Source: DHVE2 group archaeon (GTDB taxonomy: Archaea > Thermoplasmatota > Thermoplasmata > Thermoplasmatales > Aciduliprofundaceae). From it: DNA of 47,544 nt. Position 1 is the first letter of the stretch, and each line of letters opens with the position of its first letter. The stretch spans positions 1 through 47,544 of the forward strand of contig WAOD01000056.1 in the NCBI GenBank assembly GCA_015521465.1, written 5' to 3'. A program made the position numbers and the translations under genes. Below the pieces are notes generated by a model, which was given only the letters and a program-made list of their open reading frames with translations, ran no database searches and was not told the DNA's origin. Below are positions 17,083 to 26,253 of this stretch, one piece after another.

Positions 17083-18273
17083 ATGGAGAGATATGCAGAG
17101 TATATATTAGGGCTGGATGTCGCAGCGGTTGTTTCATCTCTAATAATTTTCATATTCGGCAACTTAACCGTTGAAAGTGTTTTCTGGGTGGCCACCGAGC
17201 TCATATTTTCCCTTGGGGTGCTGTCCCTTGCATTCACCTTTTTGTATTTTACCAGAGTTGGTAAAAGCAACTGGCTGTTGATACCCTCACTGGTAATTCT
17301 CGGCATCGGTGTGATAATAACTTTTTTCAGCTGGTTTATAGGGGGATTGGTTTCCCTCGTGTCTCTGTTAATGTTGCTCTTTACAAAAGACCTTGATTAT
17401 AGGGAAATTCGGAGTCTAGTATTATCTTTTGTGGGATTTTCTATTCTATCTATTATGCCTCCTTTAAGTGTACTCTTTTCTTTTCACTTTGGGATATTGG
17501 ATGAGGTGGTAATTGCTATTGGTATAGTTCTTATTGCTGTGGGGATTTATCTTTCCCTGAGAACCAAAAAACCTGCCGAAGCAGCTAATGTTGGTTTTAT
17601 ACTTTTAAGCTTGTCATTTATGTTTATCGCACCTGCCCACGAGCTTCTTAACATACATTCAAATGGGAGCTATGGAATTTACGACATGTCAATAGTGTTC
17701 CTTTCCACTTTGACTTTCTTCATATACTTTGTCAATATGCTCATCGCTAAAATTGCGGAAGAAAAGGTATATCGTGACATAGAGAAAGGATGCAAATTAC
17801 TTGAAAGTGGCAAGTACAGGGAGGCTTACGAGCACCTTAAAAGGGCTTATGAAGTGTATCCTGACGATGAAAGAGTTCTCAACGGAATGGGAATTGCATT
17901 GATGAAAATGGGTAAGTACAATGAAAGCGAGGTTTATCTCAGAAAATTGAACAGGATTAAGCCAGGGGATAAGGTTTATATGACTAATTTGGGGAACCTG
18001 TATTTCAGAACCGGAAAAATGGATGAAGCTATGGAAACTTACAGTAAGGTTCTCAAGAAATATCCGGATTATTACAATGCACTTAACAATCTTGCAAGAT
18101 GCTACATGGAGAAGGGTGCATATGAAAAAGCGAGGGAACTTTTAGAAAAAGCCATAATAATAGATGAGGATAAAAAAGCCGCAAAGGTGAATTATTATTT
18201 CCTGCTAACAGCTCTTGGGATGTCTGAGGAGGCGAATAAATATAAATCACAGATAGGTGGGTTGGTAGAATGA
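17083..18273 (+). CDS. Polytopic membrane protein with C-terminal TPR domain
   Basis: This 396-aa protein has roughly seven hydrophobic membrane segments in residues 10-225 and a soluble region from 235 with about four TPR units (for example LLESGKYREAYEHLKRAYEVYP and NLGNLYFRTGKMDEAM). TPRs next to the last membrane segment would face one side and bind a partner. The next gene overlaps by 4 nt (ATGA), so the two proteins are translationally coupled and probably interact. TTAAAATA at 17053-17060 is centred 26 nt before the ATG with no Shine-Dalgarno, consistent with a leaderless mRNA. I do not recognise a named family; the function is unknown. Confidence 0.8.
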   Translation: MERYAEYILGLDVAAVVSSLIIFIFGNLTVESVFWVATELIFSLGVLSLAFTFLYFTRVGKSNWLLIPSLVILGIGVIITFFSWFIGGLVSLVSLLMLLFTKDLDYREIRSLVLSFVGFSILSIMPPLSVLFSFHFGILDEVVIAIGIVLIAVGIYLSLRTKKPAEAANVGFILLSLSFMFIAPAHELLNIHSNGSYGIYDMSIVFLSTLTFFIYFVNMLIAKIAEEKVYRDIEKGCKLLESGKYREAYEHLKRAYEVYPDDERVLNGMGIALMKMGKYNESEVYLRKLNRIKPGDKVYMTNLGNLYFRTGKMDEAMETYSKVLKKYPDYYNALNNLARCYMEKGAYEKARELLEKAIIIDEDKKAAKVNYYFLLTALGMSEEANKYKSQIGGLVE

Positions 18274-21200
18274 GCTTAGAATACGAAAAGTTACCATATA
18301 TTGGCAAAAAAAGAGCAAAAAAATTAAAAGAGGCGGGGATAGGTATTGAAGAAATTGCCAAGATGGATGAGGATGAGTTGAAAAAGCACATCCCCAGGAT
18401 TTCAAAGGGGAAGTTAAAGGTAATAATCGCGACAGCAAGGGAAATTATAGGAAAAGCTTATAACATTGCTGATTCCACGGGGATTGACAGGGAAAAAGCC
18501 CTTGTTTTGGCTCTGAACGATTACGATGTGGAGAGCATAGCTAAGGCGAAAAAGGAGGAGATAGCAAAACTTCTCGATATTTCTCAGGAGGATGCGTTTA
18601 ACATTATATTCAATGCAGCTCTAAAAACCGGAGTTAAAAAGCCACAGATAAAAATCAAAAAAGAACAGATTGACGGGAGTGGAATTGTCTCAAAGGAGGG
18701 GTTTATAAATGGATTTGGATTGAAATCGTTTAAGTCAGAAAAAATCGTTAAATTCAGAGTTGTTCCATTTATAATAATTGTTTTGCTGATTATTTCTGGC
18801 ATATCTGCAACTCTTTTCCTGATTTCACCGGGAATAAGGATAGATGGTAACTTTTCAGAGTGGAACGCAATTCCTGGCTACGAATTAGGGGGGTTACATT
18901 ACAAATACATGTGCCAAGGAGGGGCGTTATATTTTTATCTTCACAAGCAGTACTTGTTTTCAGAGCCAGAGAGGGTATATGTGATGGTGGATGACGGTGA
19001 GAATGAAGGGTATTATGTGAGTGGTATTAAGGCAACTTACGTGGCGGAATTTTACGGGTGGAATGATACTCTGAAGGGTGCGGTGCTGTGGAAACATTCA
19101 TCTTCGGAATATATGTGGAACTTTACGAAAACAGGTGGTATGCAATACGCATACGGTAAAAACAGCATAGAGTTCATGATTAATGGTATTAGAAAGAATG
19201 CAAAGGTGCTGGTTATAGAAAAGGCAAACACTACGCTGAAATCCGCGCCTTTGTTCGTGGATAAACCCACCGTGCAGGTGGAAATCACGACCGCAGGGGA
19301 TATAGCTAAGAATAACACGCCTTTGATGAATATATACATAAATTCGCCTGTGAAATTTGTTTTATCCAAGGTGGAGTTTGAATATGCAGGCGCAAGTATC
19401 ACTTCTGCTACCCTGAGTACAGAACACGGTAATTACTCCGGCTCATGTGTAAACGGCACTGTGATTTTCAAAGTGGATAAGAAAATATTGAAAGAGCAGA
19501 TGACTTTATATGCAAAATTAGCCGGTAACGAGAGTTCTCTCGTCACAATGGACGCCTCTATATATGCCAAGAGCTTGCCGGTATCCTACCTTCGAGAGGA
19601 GAAGAACATGTACCTCTTCAAAGCTCCTAACAGAGTGATAATAGATGGTGCTTTTGGAGACTGGAAAAACAGAGAATCAGATGTTATAATGGATGTTCAT
19701 GATGCCAATATAGACCTAGTTAATTATTCAAGAACCCCCGATTTCAAGGATGTGTACATGCAGGTCAGGGGGGAGTTTATGGGCGGGGATGATGTTCCCA
19801 TAGTGAGAGAGTGGGTGCCAAAGGATAGCGATAGGGACACGGTTCCGGACAAATACGATCCGTATCCCCACGATTTCAACAATGATGGTGTACCGGACAA
19901 CGAAAGTTACGTTGTAGTAAATGGCGAGAAATTGCCAGACGTGGATGGCGATGGAATTCCCGATTATCCTTATGGTCCGGACATGTGGCTCAATACCACC
20001 ATTCCTAATGATTTCCCAAAACCGTATGCAGGAAGGCACGTTAGCGTGTATATCGGGCCACCACCACCGGTACGACCGAAGAATGGAAACGACACCGCAG
20101 AGATTTATTTCGAAGATTTAAACATGAAGGAGAGTGCACATCTCCCCTGGGTGCCGTTTCCCGTAAATTACAAAATTACAATCACAGGTAGGGATGGAAT
20201 TTACAATGCGCATCTTTTCAAATTCACCGATGGAACATGGAAAAATTTAGGCACAGTATCCGATATAGCCTCCGGGTACCACGCGGTTGAGCTGAGCACG
20301 GGGTTAAACATCACCCGTGGGAAAATGTGGATTACCGTGTTTAACTGGAAACACGAGTACGATATGCCGTCAATAACCAAAGCAGGAGAGCGTTCTTCCA
20401 CATCCATGTACACCATGCATTTGCACGCTGATATTAATGAAGAGCCCGGCAACATGAACTGGACCGTGGGGAGCAGTGCTGAGACCATAAAATTGATAGC
20501 TAACTCTTTACCAATATTTAACACATATTCTTATGCATACGCTAACTGGGATTATGAACAACCTCTCTGTGAAAATCTTACGGTGAATCTCCCAGCGCTG
20601 TGGCTTCAGGTGGGTGATATCGAAAATGGCTCAGGAACGGACTATCTGAATATAAGCCTTATCGGGAAAAGCGGAAATACAAGACTATTGGTGGGATTCT
20701 GGAATAACTCCCTTCAAAGCGGTAAGCTCAAGGAAAATAGCCCTAATCTGATTCCATTGCAGGTGGTTCACAGCACCATTCCGAAGGGATACATAATGGC
20801 TTTAAATATTACATTCATGTCTGATTTTAATGCTGCTGAAAATGATTATATAAAGATAACTTACAACGGTTCGTCTATCACTTCTGACGATTCTTATCTC
20901 AGTTTCACTGCGAACGGGATAAGCATTACGGATTTATATACTGAAAATAATGGTACAAAGGTATCCAATTTCACGAAAGGGGATACCGTATCAATATTTG
21001 CAAATATAACTGACCCTCTGGGATTCCGGCACATAAACAGCAATGCGGTTAATGTCTCTGTTCGGGATGCTCTTGGCCATGTTATTCTATCAAATTCCAA
21101 GATGAGCGTGTACGCGAACACTTCCTGCTACGGCGTTTTTTACTTCAGCTTTGCCCTTGATGGAATAGTGATAGATAACACAAGCACGCTTTACGCCTTT

Positions 21201-22961
21201 GTTGGTAAGTACAATATAAGTGTTGAAGCGCAGAACAATGAGGCCACGCCGGAGCATGTGTCTATGAACGCTTCTTTCTGGGTAAACAGCAACGTTCGTC
21301 ATGCAGTTTCAAAGTGGTTGTTCGTGCCATCTGGAAAGTACCATGCGTGGTTCAGACACAGGATTGATAACACTGGAGATGGCGACGATGTGTACAATTT
21401 CCAGATTAACTCTAATGATGCACCTCCATTTGAGGTTTCGATATATCGGGATGTGGATAACAACAAAATCATTGATTCAAAGGATGTTCTTTACGCTGTT
21501 TACAATTCTACTAAGGGTGGATGGGTATATATCCGAAATGACACCGATAAAAATAACGAGCCGGATATAACGGTCATGCAGGGGGATAAAGTTAGATTTA
21601 TAATGCAGGTCAATCTATCTCTTAGCGATACTGAACCTGACTCTTACGTGAACATTACCATTTCTTCCTTTACAGGCAATTCTTCCTTCACCGTGCACGA
21701 TGAGGCAATTTTGAGGGCAAACGATAACAAGACTCTCTATTTGGGTGTGGGATCTTCTGAAAACACGCTTTATCCGGAGCTTGGGTCATCGGAGGGAGAA
21801 GAATCAAGGGTTACCTCTGCAAAATGGGTTCAGGAATCTACTTTCATAAATGATTTCACGCTCACTGGAAATATAACCGTGACCATGTATATATATACCC
21901 GCTTTGCTACAGCTGGAAATGTATCACTTTATATGGACGATGGCACATATATAGGGGGTGCGAATATTACGTTGGTTGATAGAGAAACAAAGGCATATAC
22001 CCTAAGCTTTGCTCCCGAAATATCGCTAATTCCTAAGGGACATGGCGTTTATCTTGTTTTCACTGCAGATAATGATTGCAACATTTACTTCAACACATCC
22101 ACGTATCCTTCTAAAATTAATTTCACCACCACCTCTTATATCTATGCCCAGAATGTGATTCTTTACAATGTCACGTCAGGTGGTAATTACGTGGAGCAGA
22201 GCAATTACTCTGCTGGTGATGAAATTCATGTGAGTACTAAGATAATAGAGCCGTTTGGAAGCTTCGATATAAAAAGCGTGAGCGCCGAAATATTAGCACC
22301 TGATGGTAGCTCCTCAAATTTGACTTTGGGGCTGGAAGAGGATCACACTTCACAGGGATATTACATATACGGTGCTGATTACTCGCTACCCGCAGATTCT
22401 TACGCAGGTACTTACTGGGTGAAAGTTACCGCTGAGGAGGGAAACGGTGTGATAAATTACACGTATACTTCGTTCAGCATTGCTTGCAATATTTCTATAT
22501 CTCCTCACAATAATGGAACAACTGGAACTACCGTGTGGTATTACCACGATATTTGGAACAACGGAAGCGGTACGGATATAATAACTCTGGAAGTCAGTTC
22601 CACCGCAACATCCAATATAACTCTTTATGTTTATGACAGCTCAAATTCACAGTGGGATTTGGTGGCGTACAGCAACACGGGTACTGGATGGAGCTGGGTA
22701 AACAGCAGTTACGATATAAATGATGATGGAAAGCCTGATTTTGTCGTGGGTGAGCACAGTTACGTAAGGATTAAGGTAAGAGTGATAAGCTCTGCCGATG
22801 TTAATACTACCCTTAGCGTGGATGATAGCGTACTTGGGAACTCGTGCAGTGATTCAGCAGTGGATTACACTAAAGTCCCCGAGTTGTCCGTATATATACT
22901 GCCTTTGGTTATTCCTGCATTAATGATTTTGCTCAGGAAGAAAAAAGGATATGTGCAATGA
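18270..22961 (+). CDS. 1563-aa surface protein with cytoplasmic helix-hairpin-helix head and VPEL-TM C-terminus
   Basis: Residues 5-60 form a helix-hairpin-helix unit (LPYIGKKRAKKLKEAGI, then ISKGKLKVIIATAREI) and residues 60-125 a possible second helical repeat. A transmembrane segment lies at about 163-187. Outside it, the long remainder has many N-glycosylation sequons and beta-rich repeats. Two copies of an IDGxFxxW motif occur (191-198 and near 455), as in CBM9/DOMON-like modules. Residues about 515-567 contain DxDxDxxPD-type calcium-binding repeats like thrombospondin type 3. The C-terminus is VPEL, a hydrophobic span and RKKK. The HhH fold usually binds DNA, so a cytoplasmic HhH on a surface protein is unexpected. 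It is coupled to the TPR membrane protein upstream. No function is known. Confidence 0.82.
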   Translation: MSLEYEKLPYIGKKRAKKLKEAGIGIEEIAKMDEDELKKHIPRISKGKLKVIIATAREIIGKAYNIADSTGIDREKALVLALNDYDVESIAKAKKEEIAKLLDISQEDAFNIIFNAALKTGVKKPQIKIKKEQIDGSGIVSKEGFINGFGLKSFKSEKIVKFRVVPFIIIVLLIISGISATLFLISPGIRIDGNFSEWNAIPGYELGGLHYKYMCQGGALYFYLHKQYLFSEPERVYVMVDDGENEGYYVSGIKATYVAEFYGWNDTLKGAVLWKHSSSEYMWNFTKTGGMQYAYGKNSIEFMINGIRKNAKVLVIEKANTTLKSAPLFVDKPTVQVEITTAGDIAKNNTPLMNIYINSPVKFVLSKVEFEYAGASITSATLSTEHGNYSGSCVNGTVIFKVDKKILKEQMTLYAKLAGNESSLVTMDASIYAKSLPVSYLREEKNMYLFKAPNRVIIDGAFGDWKNRESDVIMDVHDANIDLVNYSRTPDFKDVYMQVRGEFMGGDDVPIVREWVPKDSDRDTVPDKYDPYPHDFNNDGVPDNESYVVVNGEKLPDVDGDGIPDYPYGPDMWLNTTIPNDFPKPYAGRHVSVYIGPPPPVRPKNGNDTAEIYFEDLNMKESAHLPWVPFPVNYKITITGRDGIYNAHLFKFTDGTWKNLGTVSDIASGYHAVELSTGLNITRGKMWITVFNWKHEYDMPSITKAGERSSTSMYTMHLHADINEEPGNMNWTVGSSAETIKLIANSLPIFNTYSYAYANWDYEQPLCENLTVNLPALWLQVGDIENGSGTDYLNISLIGKSGNTRLLVGFWNNSLQSGKLKENSPNLIPLQVVHSTIPKGYIMALNITFMSDFNAAENDYIKITYNGSSITSDDSYLSFTANGISITDLYTENNGTKVSNFTKGDTVSIFANITDPLGFRHINSNAVNVSVRDALGHVILSNSKMSVYANTSCYGVFYFSFALDGIVIDNTSTLYAFVGKYNISVEAQNNEATPEHVSMNASFWVNSNVRHAVSKWLFVPSGKYHAWFRHRIDNTGDGDDVYNFQINSNDAPPFEVSIYRDVDNNKIIDSKDVLYAVYNSTKGGWVYIRNDTDKNNEPDITVMQGDKVRFIMQVNLSLSDTEPDSYVNITISSFTGNSSFTVHDEAILRANDNKTLYLGVGSSENTLYPELGSSEGEESRVTSAKWVQESTFINDFTLTGNITVTMYIYTRFATAGNVSLYMDDGTYIGGANITLVDRETKAYTLSFAPEISLIPKGHGVYLVFTADNDCNIYFNTSTYPSKINFTTTSYIYAQNVILYNVTSGGNYVEQSNYSAGDEIHVSTKIIEPFGSFDIKSVSAEILAPDGSSSNLTLGLEEDHTSQGYYIYGADYSLPADSYAGTYWVKVTAEEGNGVINYTYTSFSIACNISISPHNNGTTGTTVWYYHDIWNNGSGTDIITLEVSSTATSNITLYVYDSSNSQWDLVAYSNTGTGWSWVNSSYDINDDGKPDFVVGEHSYVRIKVRVISSADVNTTLSVDDSVLGNSCSDSAVDYTKVPELSVYILPLVIPALMILLRKKKGYVQ

Positions 22962-22981
22962 ATTAATATTGATGTGATCGT

Positions 22982-23767
22982 ATGAGCACGGGCACGATAA
23001 GAGGAAGCATTGCGGAAACTGCGTACAAGGCTTACGAGAAAAAATTGATGGATGTGGTTAAAAAAGGGAGCATCCCAAGGCATGTGGGCATAATAATGGA
23101 CGGTAATCGGAGATTTGCATCAGAGCTGGAAATGAACGACATGTTAGGTCACGATATGGGACGCAAGAAATTGGAGGAAGTGCTGGAATGGTGCCGCGAG
23201 ATAGGAATAAAGATTGTGACCGTGTATGCGTTTTCCACCGAGAATTTTTTGAGGAGTAGAGACGAGGTTGAGCACCTCATGCGTCTTTTTGTGGGTAGCC
23301 TGAAAGAAGCTGCAGATGATGAAAGAACCTATAAATACGGTATGAGGATAAGGATAATCGGACAGACAGAGTTTTTGCCGCAAGATGTGCAGGATGCCAT
23401 AAAATATGCGGAAGAGAAAACTAAGAGCAATGATAAATTTCTGCTCAATGTGGCAATTGCTTACGGTGGAAGGGAAGAAATAATAAGGGCAATACGGGAA
23501 ATTGCCCGGGAGGTTGTTGAGGGGAAGCTGAAAATAGATGATATTGACGAAGACACTGTTAGAAAGCATCTGTACACGGGAGATTTGCCCGACCCGGACC
23601 TGATATTCAGGACATCTGGCGAGGAGCGCATTTCAAATTTTTTGCTGTGGCAGAGTGCGTACTCTGAATTTTATTTTTCGGACGTGTACTGGCCCACCCT
23701 TCGTAAAATAGATTTTTTGAGGGCCATAAGGGCATATCAGCTTAGAAAGAGAAGGTTTGGAAGGTAG
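22982..23767 (+). CDS. uppS: Cis-prenyltransferase (undecaprenyl/polyprenyl diphosphate synthase family)
   Basis: This enzyme elongates farnesyl or geranylgeranyl diphosphate with isopentenyl diphosphate in cis configuration; in archaea the product becomes the dolichol-type lipid carrier for protein N-glycosylation. The 261-aa protein has the catalytic signature HVGIIMDGNRRFA near residue 37, YAFSTENF, and the C-terminal PDLIFRTSGEERISNF and SEFYFSDVYWP segments. It sits 20 bp after the giant glycosylated surface protein, so both could share a transcript, which would fit its role in glycosylation. GTGATC just upstream of the ATG may act as a Shine-Dalgarno. Confidence 0.93.
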   Translation: MSTGTIRGSIAETAYKAYEKKLMDVVKKGSIPRHVGIIMDGNRRFASELEMNDMLGHDMGRKKLEEVLEWCREIGIKIVTVYAFSTENFLRSRDEVEHLMRLFVGSLKEAADDERTYKYGMRIRIIGQTEFLPQDVQDAIKYAEEKTKSNDKFLLNVAIAYGGREEIIRAIREIAREVVEGKLKIDDIDEDTVRKHLYTGDLPDPDLIFRTSGEERISNFLLWQSAYSEFYFSDVYWPTLRKIDFLRAIRAYQLRKRRFGR

Positions 23768-23806
23768 GTTATAGAAAAGATTAAGTAAATAAAAACATGG
23801 GGAGCT

Positions 23807-25120
23807 ATGCAGGAGGAGATTGTAAAGCTTGCCAAAGAGAAGGGAATCAAGTACGTGCACCTTCAGTTTATGGACATACTTGGACAGGTAAAAAGTGTGA
23901 TGATACCGTCGGAGCTTTTAGAAAAGGCTCTCAGTGAAGGCATAGTTTTTGACGGCTCGAGTATAGTTGGTTACGCTACCATTGATGAAAGCGATATGCG
24001 AGCGGTGCCAGATCCGCAAACTTTTCAGGTACTTCCCGATGATGATAGAAGCGCAACGATAATATGTGATGTGTATTCAAGCGATGGGAAGAGATTTGAA
24101 GGTGATCCGAGGTACGTGCTCCAGCGTGTACTTGAAAAAGCGTCTAAACTGGGATTTGGATTTTACACAGGGCCTGAGTTTGAGTTTTTCCTTCTAAAGA
24201 TTAAGGATGGAAAAACAATTTTAGAGCCAAATGATTACGCAGGGTATTTTGATTACGGGCCGATTGACCAGGGTGAGAAAGTTAGAATGGAAATAATTGG
24301 TTTGCTAAGCACCATGGGATACAACCCGGAGGCTGCACACCACGAGGTATCTCCAGGGCAGCACGAGATTGATTTGAGATATGACTACGCTTTGAAGATA
24401 GCTGATAGGATACTCACATTAAAGGCTATGATCAAGCGCGTTTCACTCAGACATGGATTGTACGCGACGTTTATGCCAAAACCTATTTTTGGAATCAATG
24501 GAACGGGAATGCACGTGCATCAAAGTTTGCTCAGCGAGGATTCCGGGGAAAATATGTTTTATGACCCGAGTGGGAAGTGGGAGTTGAGCGAAATAGCCCT
24601 GAGGTACATTGCAGGGTTGCTGGCCCATGCAGAAGAAATGACTGCCGTGCTGAACTCATGGGTAAACTCGTACAAGCGTCTGGTTCCCGGGTATGAGGCA
24701 CCCGTTTACATATCATGGGCAAATAGAAACAGGAGCGCGCTTATTCGTGTTCCTGCAGGAAGAAAAGCGAAAACTCGTTTAGAGCTGCGCAATCCAGACC
24801 CTGCGGGCAATCCCTATCTCCAGTTCGCCGTCATGCTTGCAGCTGGGCTGGACGGCATCGAAAGAAAAATGGAGCCTCCAGAGCCGGTGGAGCAGAACAT
24901 ATTTGCAATGAGCGAAGAAGAGCGGAGAAAAATGCGAATAAAATCCCTACCTGAGAGTCTTGGCGAGGCATTGCACCATTTCTCTCGCAGCGAGCTAATG
25001 CGCAATACCCTGGGAGAACATCTTTTCTCTCATTTTCTACACGTTAAGCGCAAAGAGTGGGAAGAGTACAGAGCGCAGGTTACCCAGTGGGAGATTGAAA
25101 ATCTATTACCGATTCTCTGA
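23807..25120 (+). CDS. glnA: Glutamine synthetase, type I
   Basis: GlnA makes glutamine from glutamate, ammonia and ATP. The 437-aa length and motifs fit GSI-alpha: FDGSSIVGYATIDESDM, the metal-binding GPEFEFFLL, HHEVSPGQHEIDL, NGTGMHVHQSL, the ATP/glutamate-binding RVPAGRKAKTRLELRNPDP. The C-terminal NIFAMSEEERRK region resembles unadenylylated archaeal and Gram-positive enzymes and I see no clear adenylylation tyrosine motif. TTAAGTAAA at 23781-23789 could serve as a TATA box; a weak GGGGAG lies very close to the ATG. No nitrogen regulators such as GlnK are adjacent. Confidence 0.95.
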   Translation: MQEEIVKLAKEKGIKYVHLQFMDILGQVKSVMIPSELLEKALSEGIVFDGSSIVGYATIDESDMRAVPDPQTFQVLPDDDRSATIICDVYSSDGKRFEGDPRYVLQRVLEKASKLGFGFYTGPEFEFFLLKIKDGKTILEPNDYAGYFDYGPIDQGEKVRMEIIGLLSTMGYNPEAAHHEVSPGQHEIDLRYDYALKIADRILTLKAMIKRVSLRHGLYATFMPKPIFGINGTGMHVHQSLLSEDSGENMFYDPSGKWELSEIALRYIAGLLAHAEEMTAVLNSWVNSYKRLVPGYEAPVYISWANRNRSALIRVPAGRKAKTRLELRNPDPAGNPYLQFAVMLAAGLDGIERKMEPPEPVEQNIFAMSEEERRKMRIKSLPESLGEALHHFSRSELMRNTLGEHLFSHFLHVKRKEWEEYRAQVTQWEIENLLPIL

Positions 25121-25155
25121 AAAATGTTAATTACTTTTACTCTTTTTACGGGGGT

Positions 25156-26253
25156 ATGGAAGATGCTGAGATTATGGATGCTCTGAACTCGTATTATAGA
25201 GAGGATATGCACTACGAGTCAGGGCGGATACTGAGCTCTATGTACACTGCTCCTCCTGAGGTCGTGCTAAGTTCTTTTTTCAGGTTTTATCAGGCAAATT
25301 TGGGAAACCCCGGCTTGTATCCGGGTACGGTGAAAATGGAGCGCGAGGTCGTGCGGTTCATGGGCAAGCTAACGGGAAACAGTTCTCCATTTGGGCACGT
25401 GGTTAGCGGGGGAACTGAAGCGAATATCACGGCACTATGGGCCGCTAGAAAAATGGGGTTTCGGAGAATATTAACAACGGAAGATGTGCATTTCTCTGTT
25501 ATCAAGGCGGCTGATCTCCTTGGTATGCCGGTGGAATACGTGCCCATGCGCGGGTTCGTAATGGATACTTTGGCTTTAGAAGATATGATTCACGATGGAG
25601 ATGTGGTTGTTCCCACGGCTGGAACCACGCCCTTAGGATATATTGACCCAATTTCCCGTATTGATAGTATTTGCGCAGAACTTTCGTGCCATCTTCATGT
25701 GGATGCAGCTTTTGGCGGTTTTGTGATTCCCTTTTTGCCCGAAAATATAGATTTTGCGTTTACTGTGCCTTCCGTGAAAACCGTGACCATTGACCCTCAC
25801 AAAATGGGATTTGCGCCGTATCCTGCAGGGGGTATACTTGCCAGAGAAAATATATTTGAGCGAATAAGGGTGGATGCACCTTATCTTATTGATGGAAAAA
25901 GTGAGACTCTTTTGGGCACGAGGCAGAGTGGAAGCGTGGCTGCCAGCTATGCAGCAATACTTCATTTTGGTATGGATGGCTATCGTGATTCTGTAACTGA
26001 GCTGATGAAAAGAACGAAGTATCTTGTGAATCGTGCTCGTGAGTGCGGTTTTGAGATACTTACCAGACCCGTGATGAACATCGCAAATATTGTCGTGGAC
26101 AATGTTGAATGTGTGAAAAAAGAACTTTTAAAGAGAGGGTGGGCAGTTTCAGCAAATCCAAAGTACTCTTCCCTGAGAATCGTGGTCATGCCCCACGTTA
26201 GAAAAGAAATCATTGATGAATTTCTAAAAGAATTAAAAAAAGTTTATGGATGA
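25156..26253 (+). CDS. mfnA: PLP-dependent tyrosine/aspartate decarboxylase
   Basis: This 365-aa group II decarboxylase has SGGTEANITALWAAR, the HVDAAFGGF aspartate contacting the PLP ring nitrogen, and the Schiff-base lysine in TIDPHKMGFAPYPAGG. In methanogens MfnA decarboxylates tyrosine for methanofuran; in Thermococcales the homologue acts as an aspartate decarboxylase giving beta-alanine for coenzyme A. Nothing here suggests methanogenesis, so the aspartate role is my preferred inference. The gene follows glnA after 35 bp. GGGGGT directly before the ATG may be a ribosome site. Its 3' end overlaps the convergent porB by 10 bp. Confidence 0.88.
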   Translation: MEDAEIMDALNSYYREDMHYESGRILSSMYTAPPEVVLSSFFRFYQANLGNPGLYPGTVKMEREVVRFMGKLTGNSSPFGHVVSGGTEANITALWAARKMGFRRILTTEDVHFSVIKAADLLGMPVEYVPMRGFVMDTLALEDMIHDGDVVVPTAGTTPLGYIDPISRIDSICAELSCHLHVDAAFGGFVIPFLPENIDFAFTVPSVKTVTIDPHKMGFAPYPAGGILARENIFERIRVDAPYLIDGKSETLLGTRQSGSVAASYAAILHFGMDGYRDSVTELMKRTKYLVNRARECGFEILTRPVMNIANIVVDNVECVKKELLKRGWAVSANPKYSSLRIVVMPHVRKEIIDEFLKELKKVYG

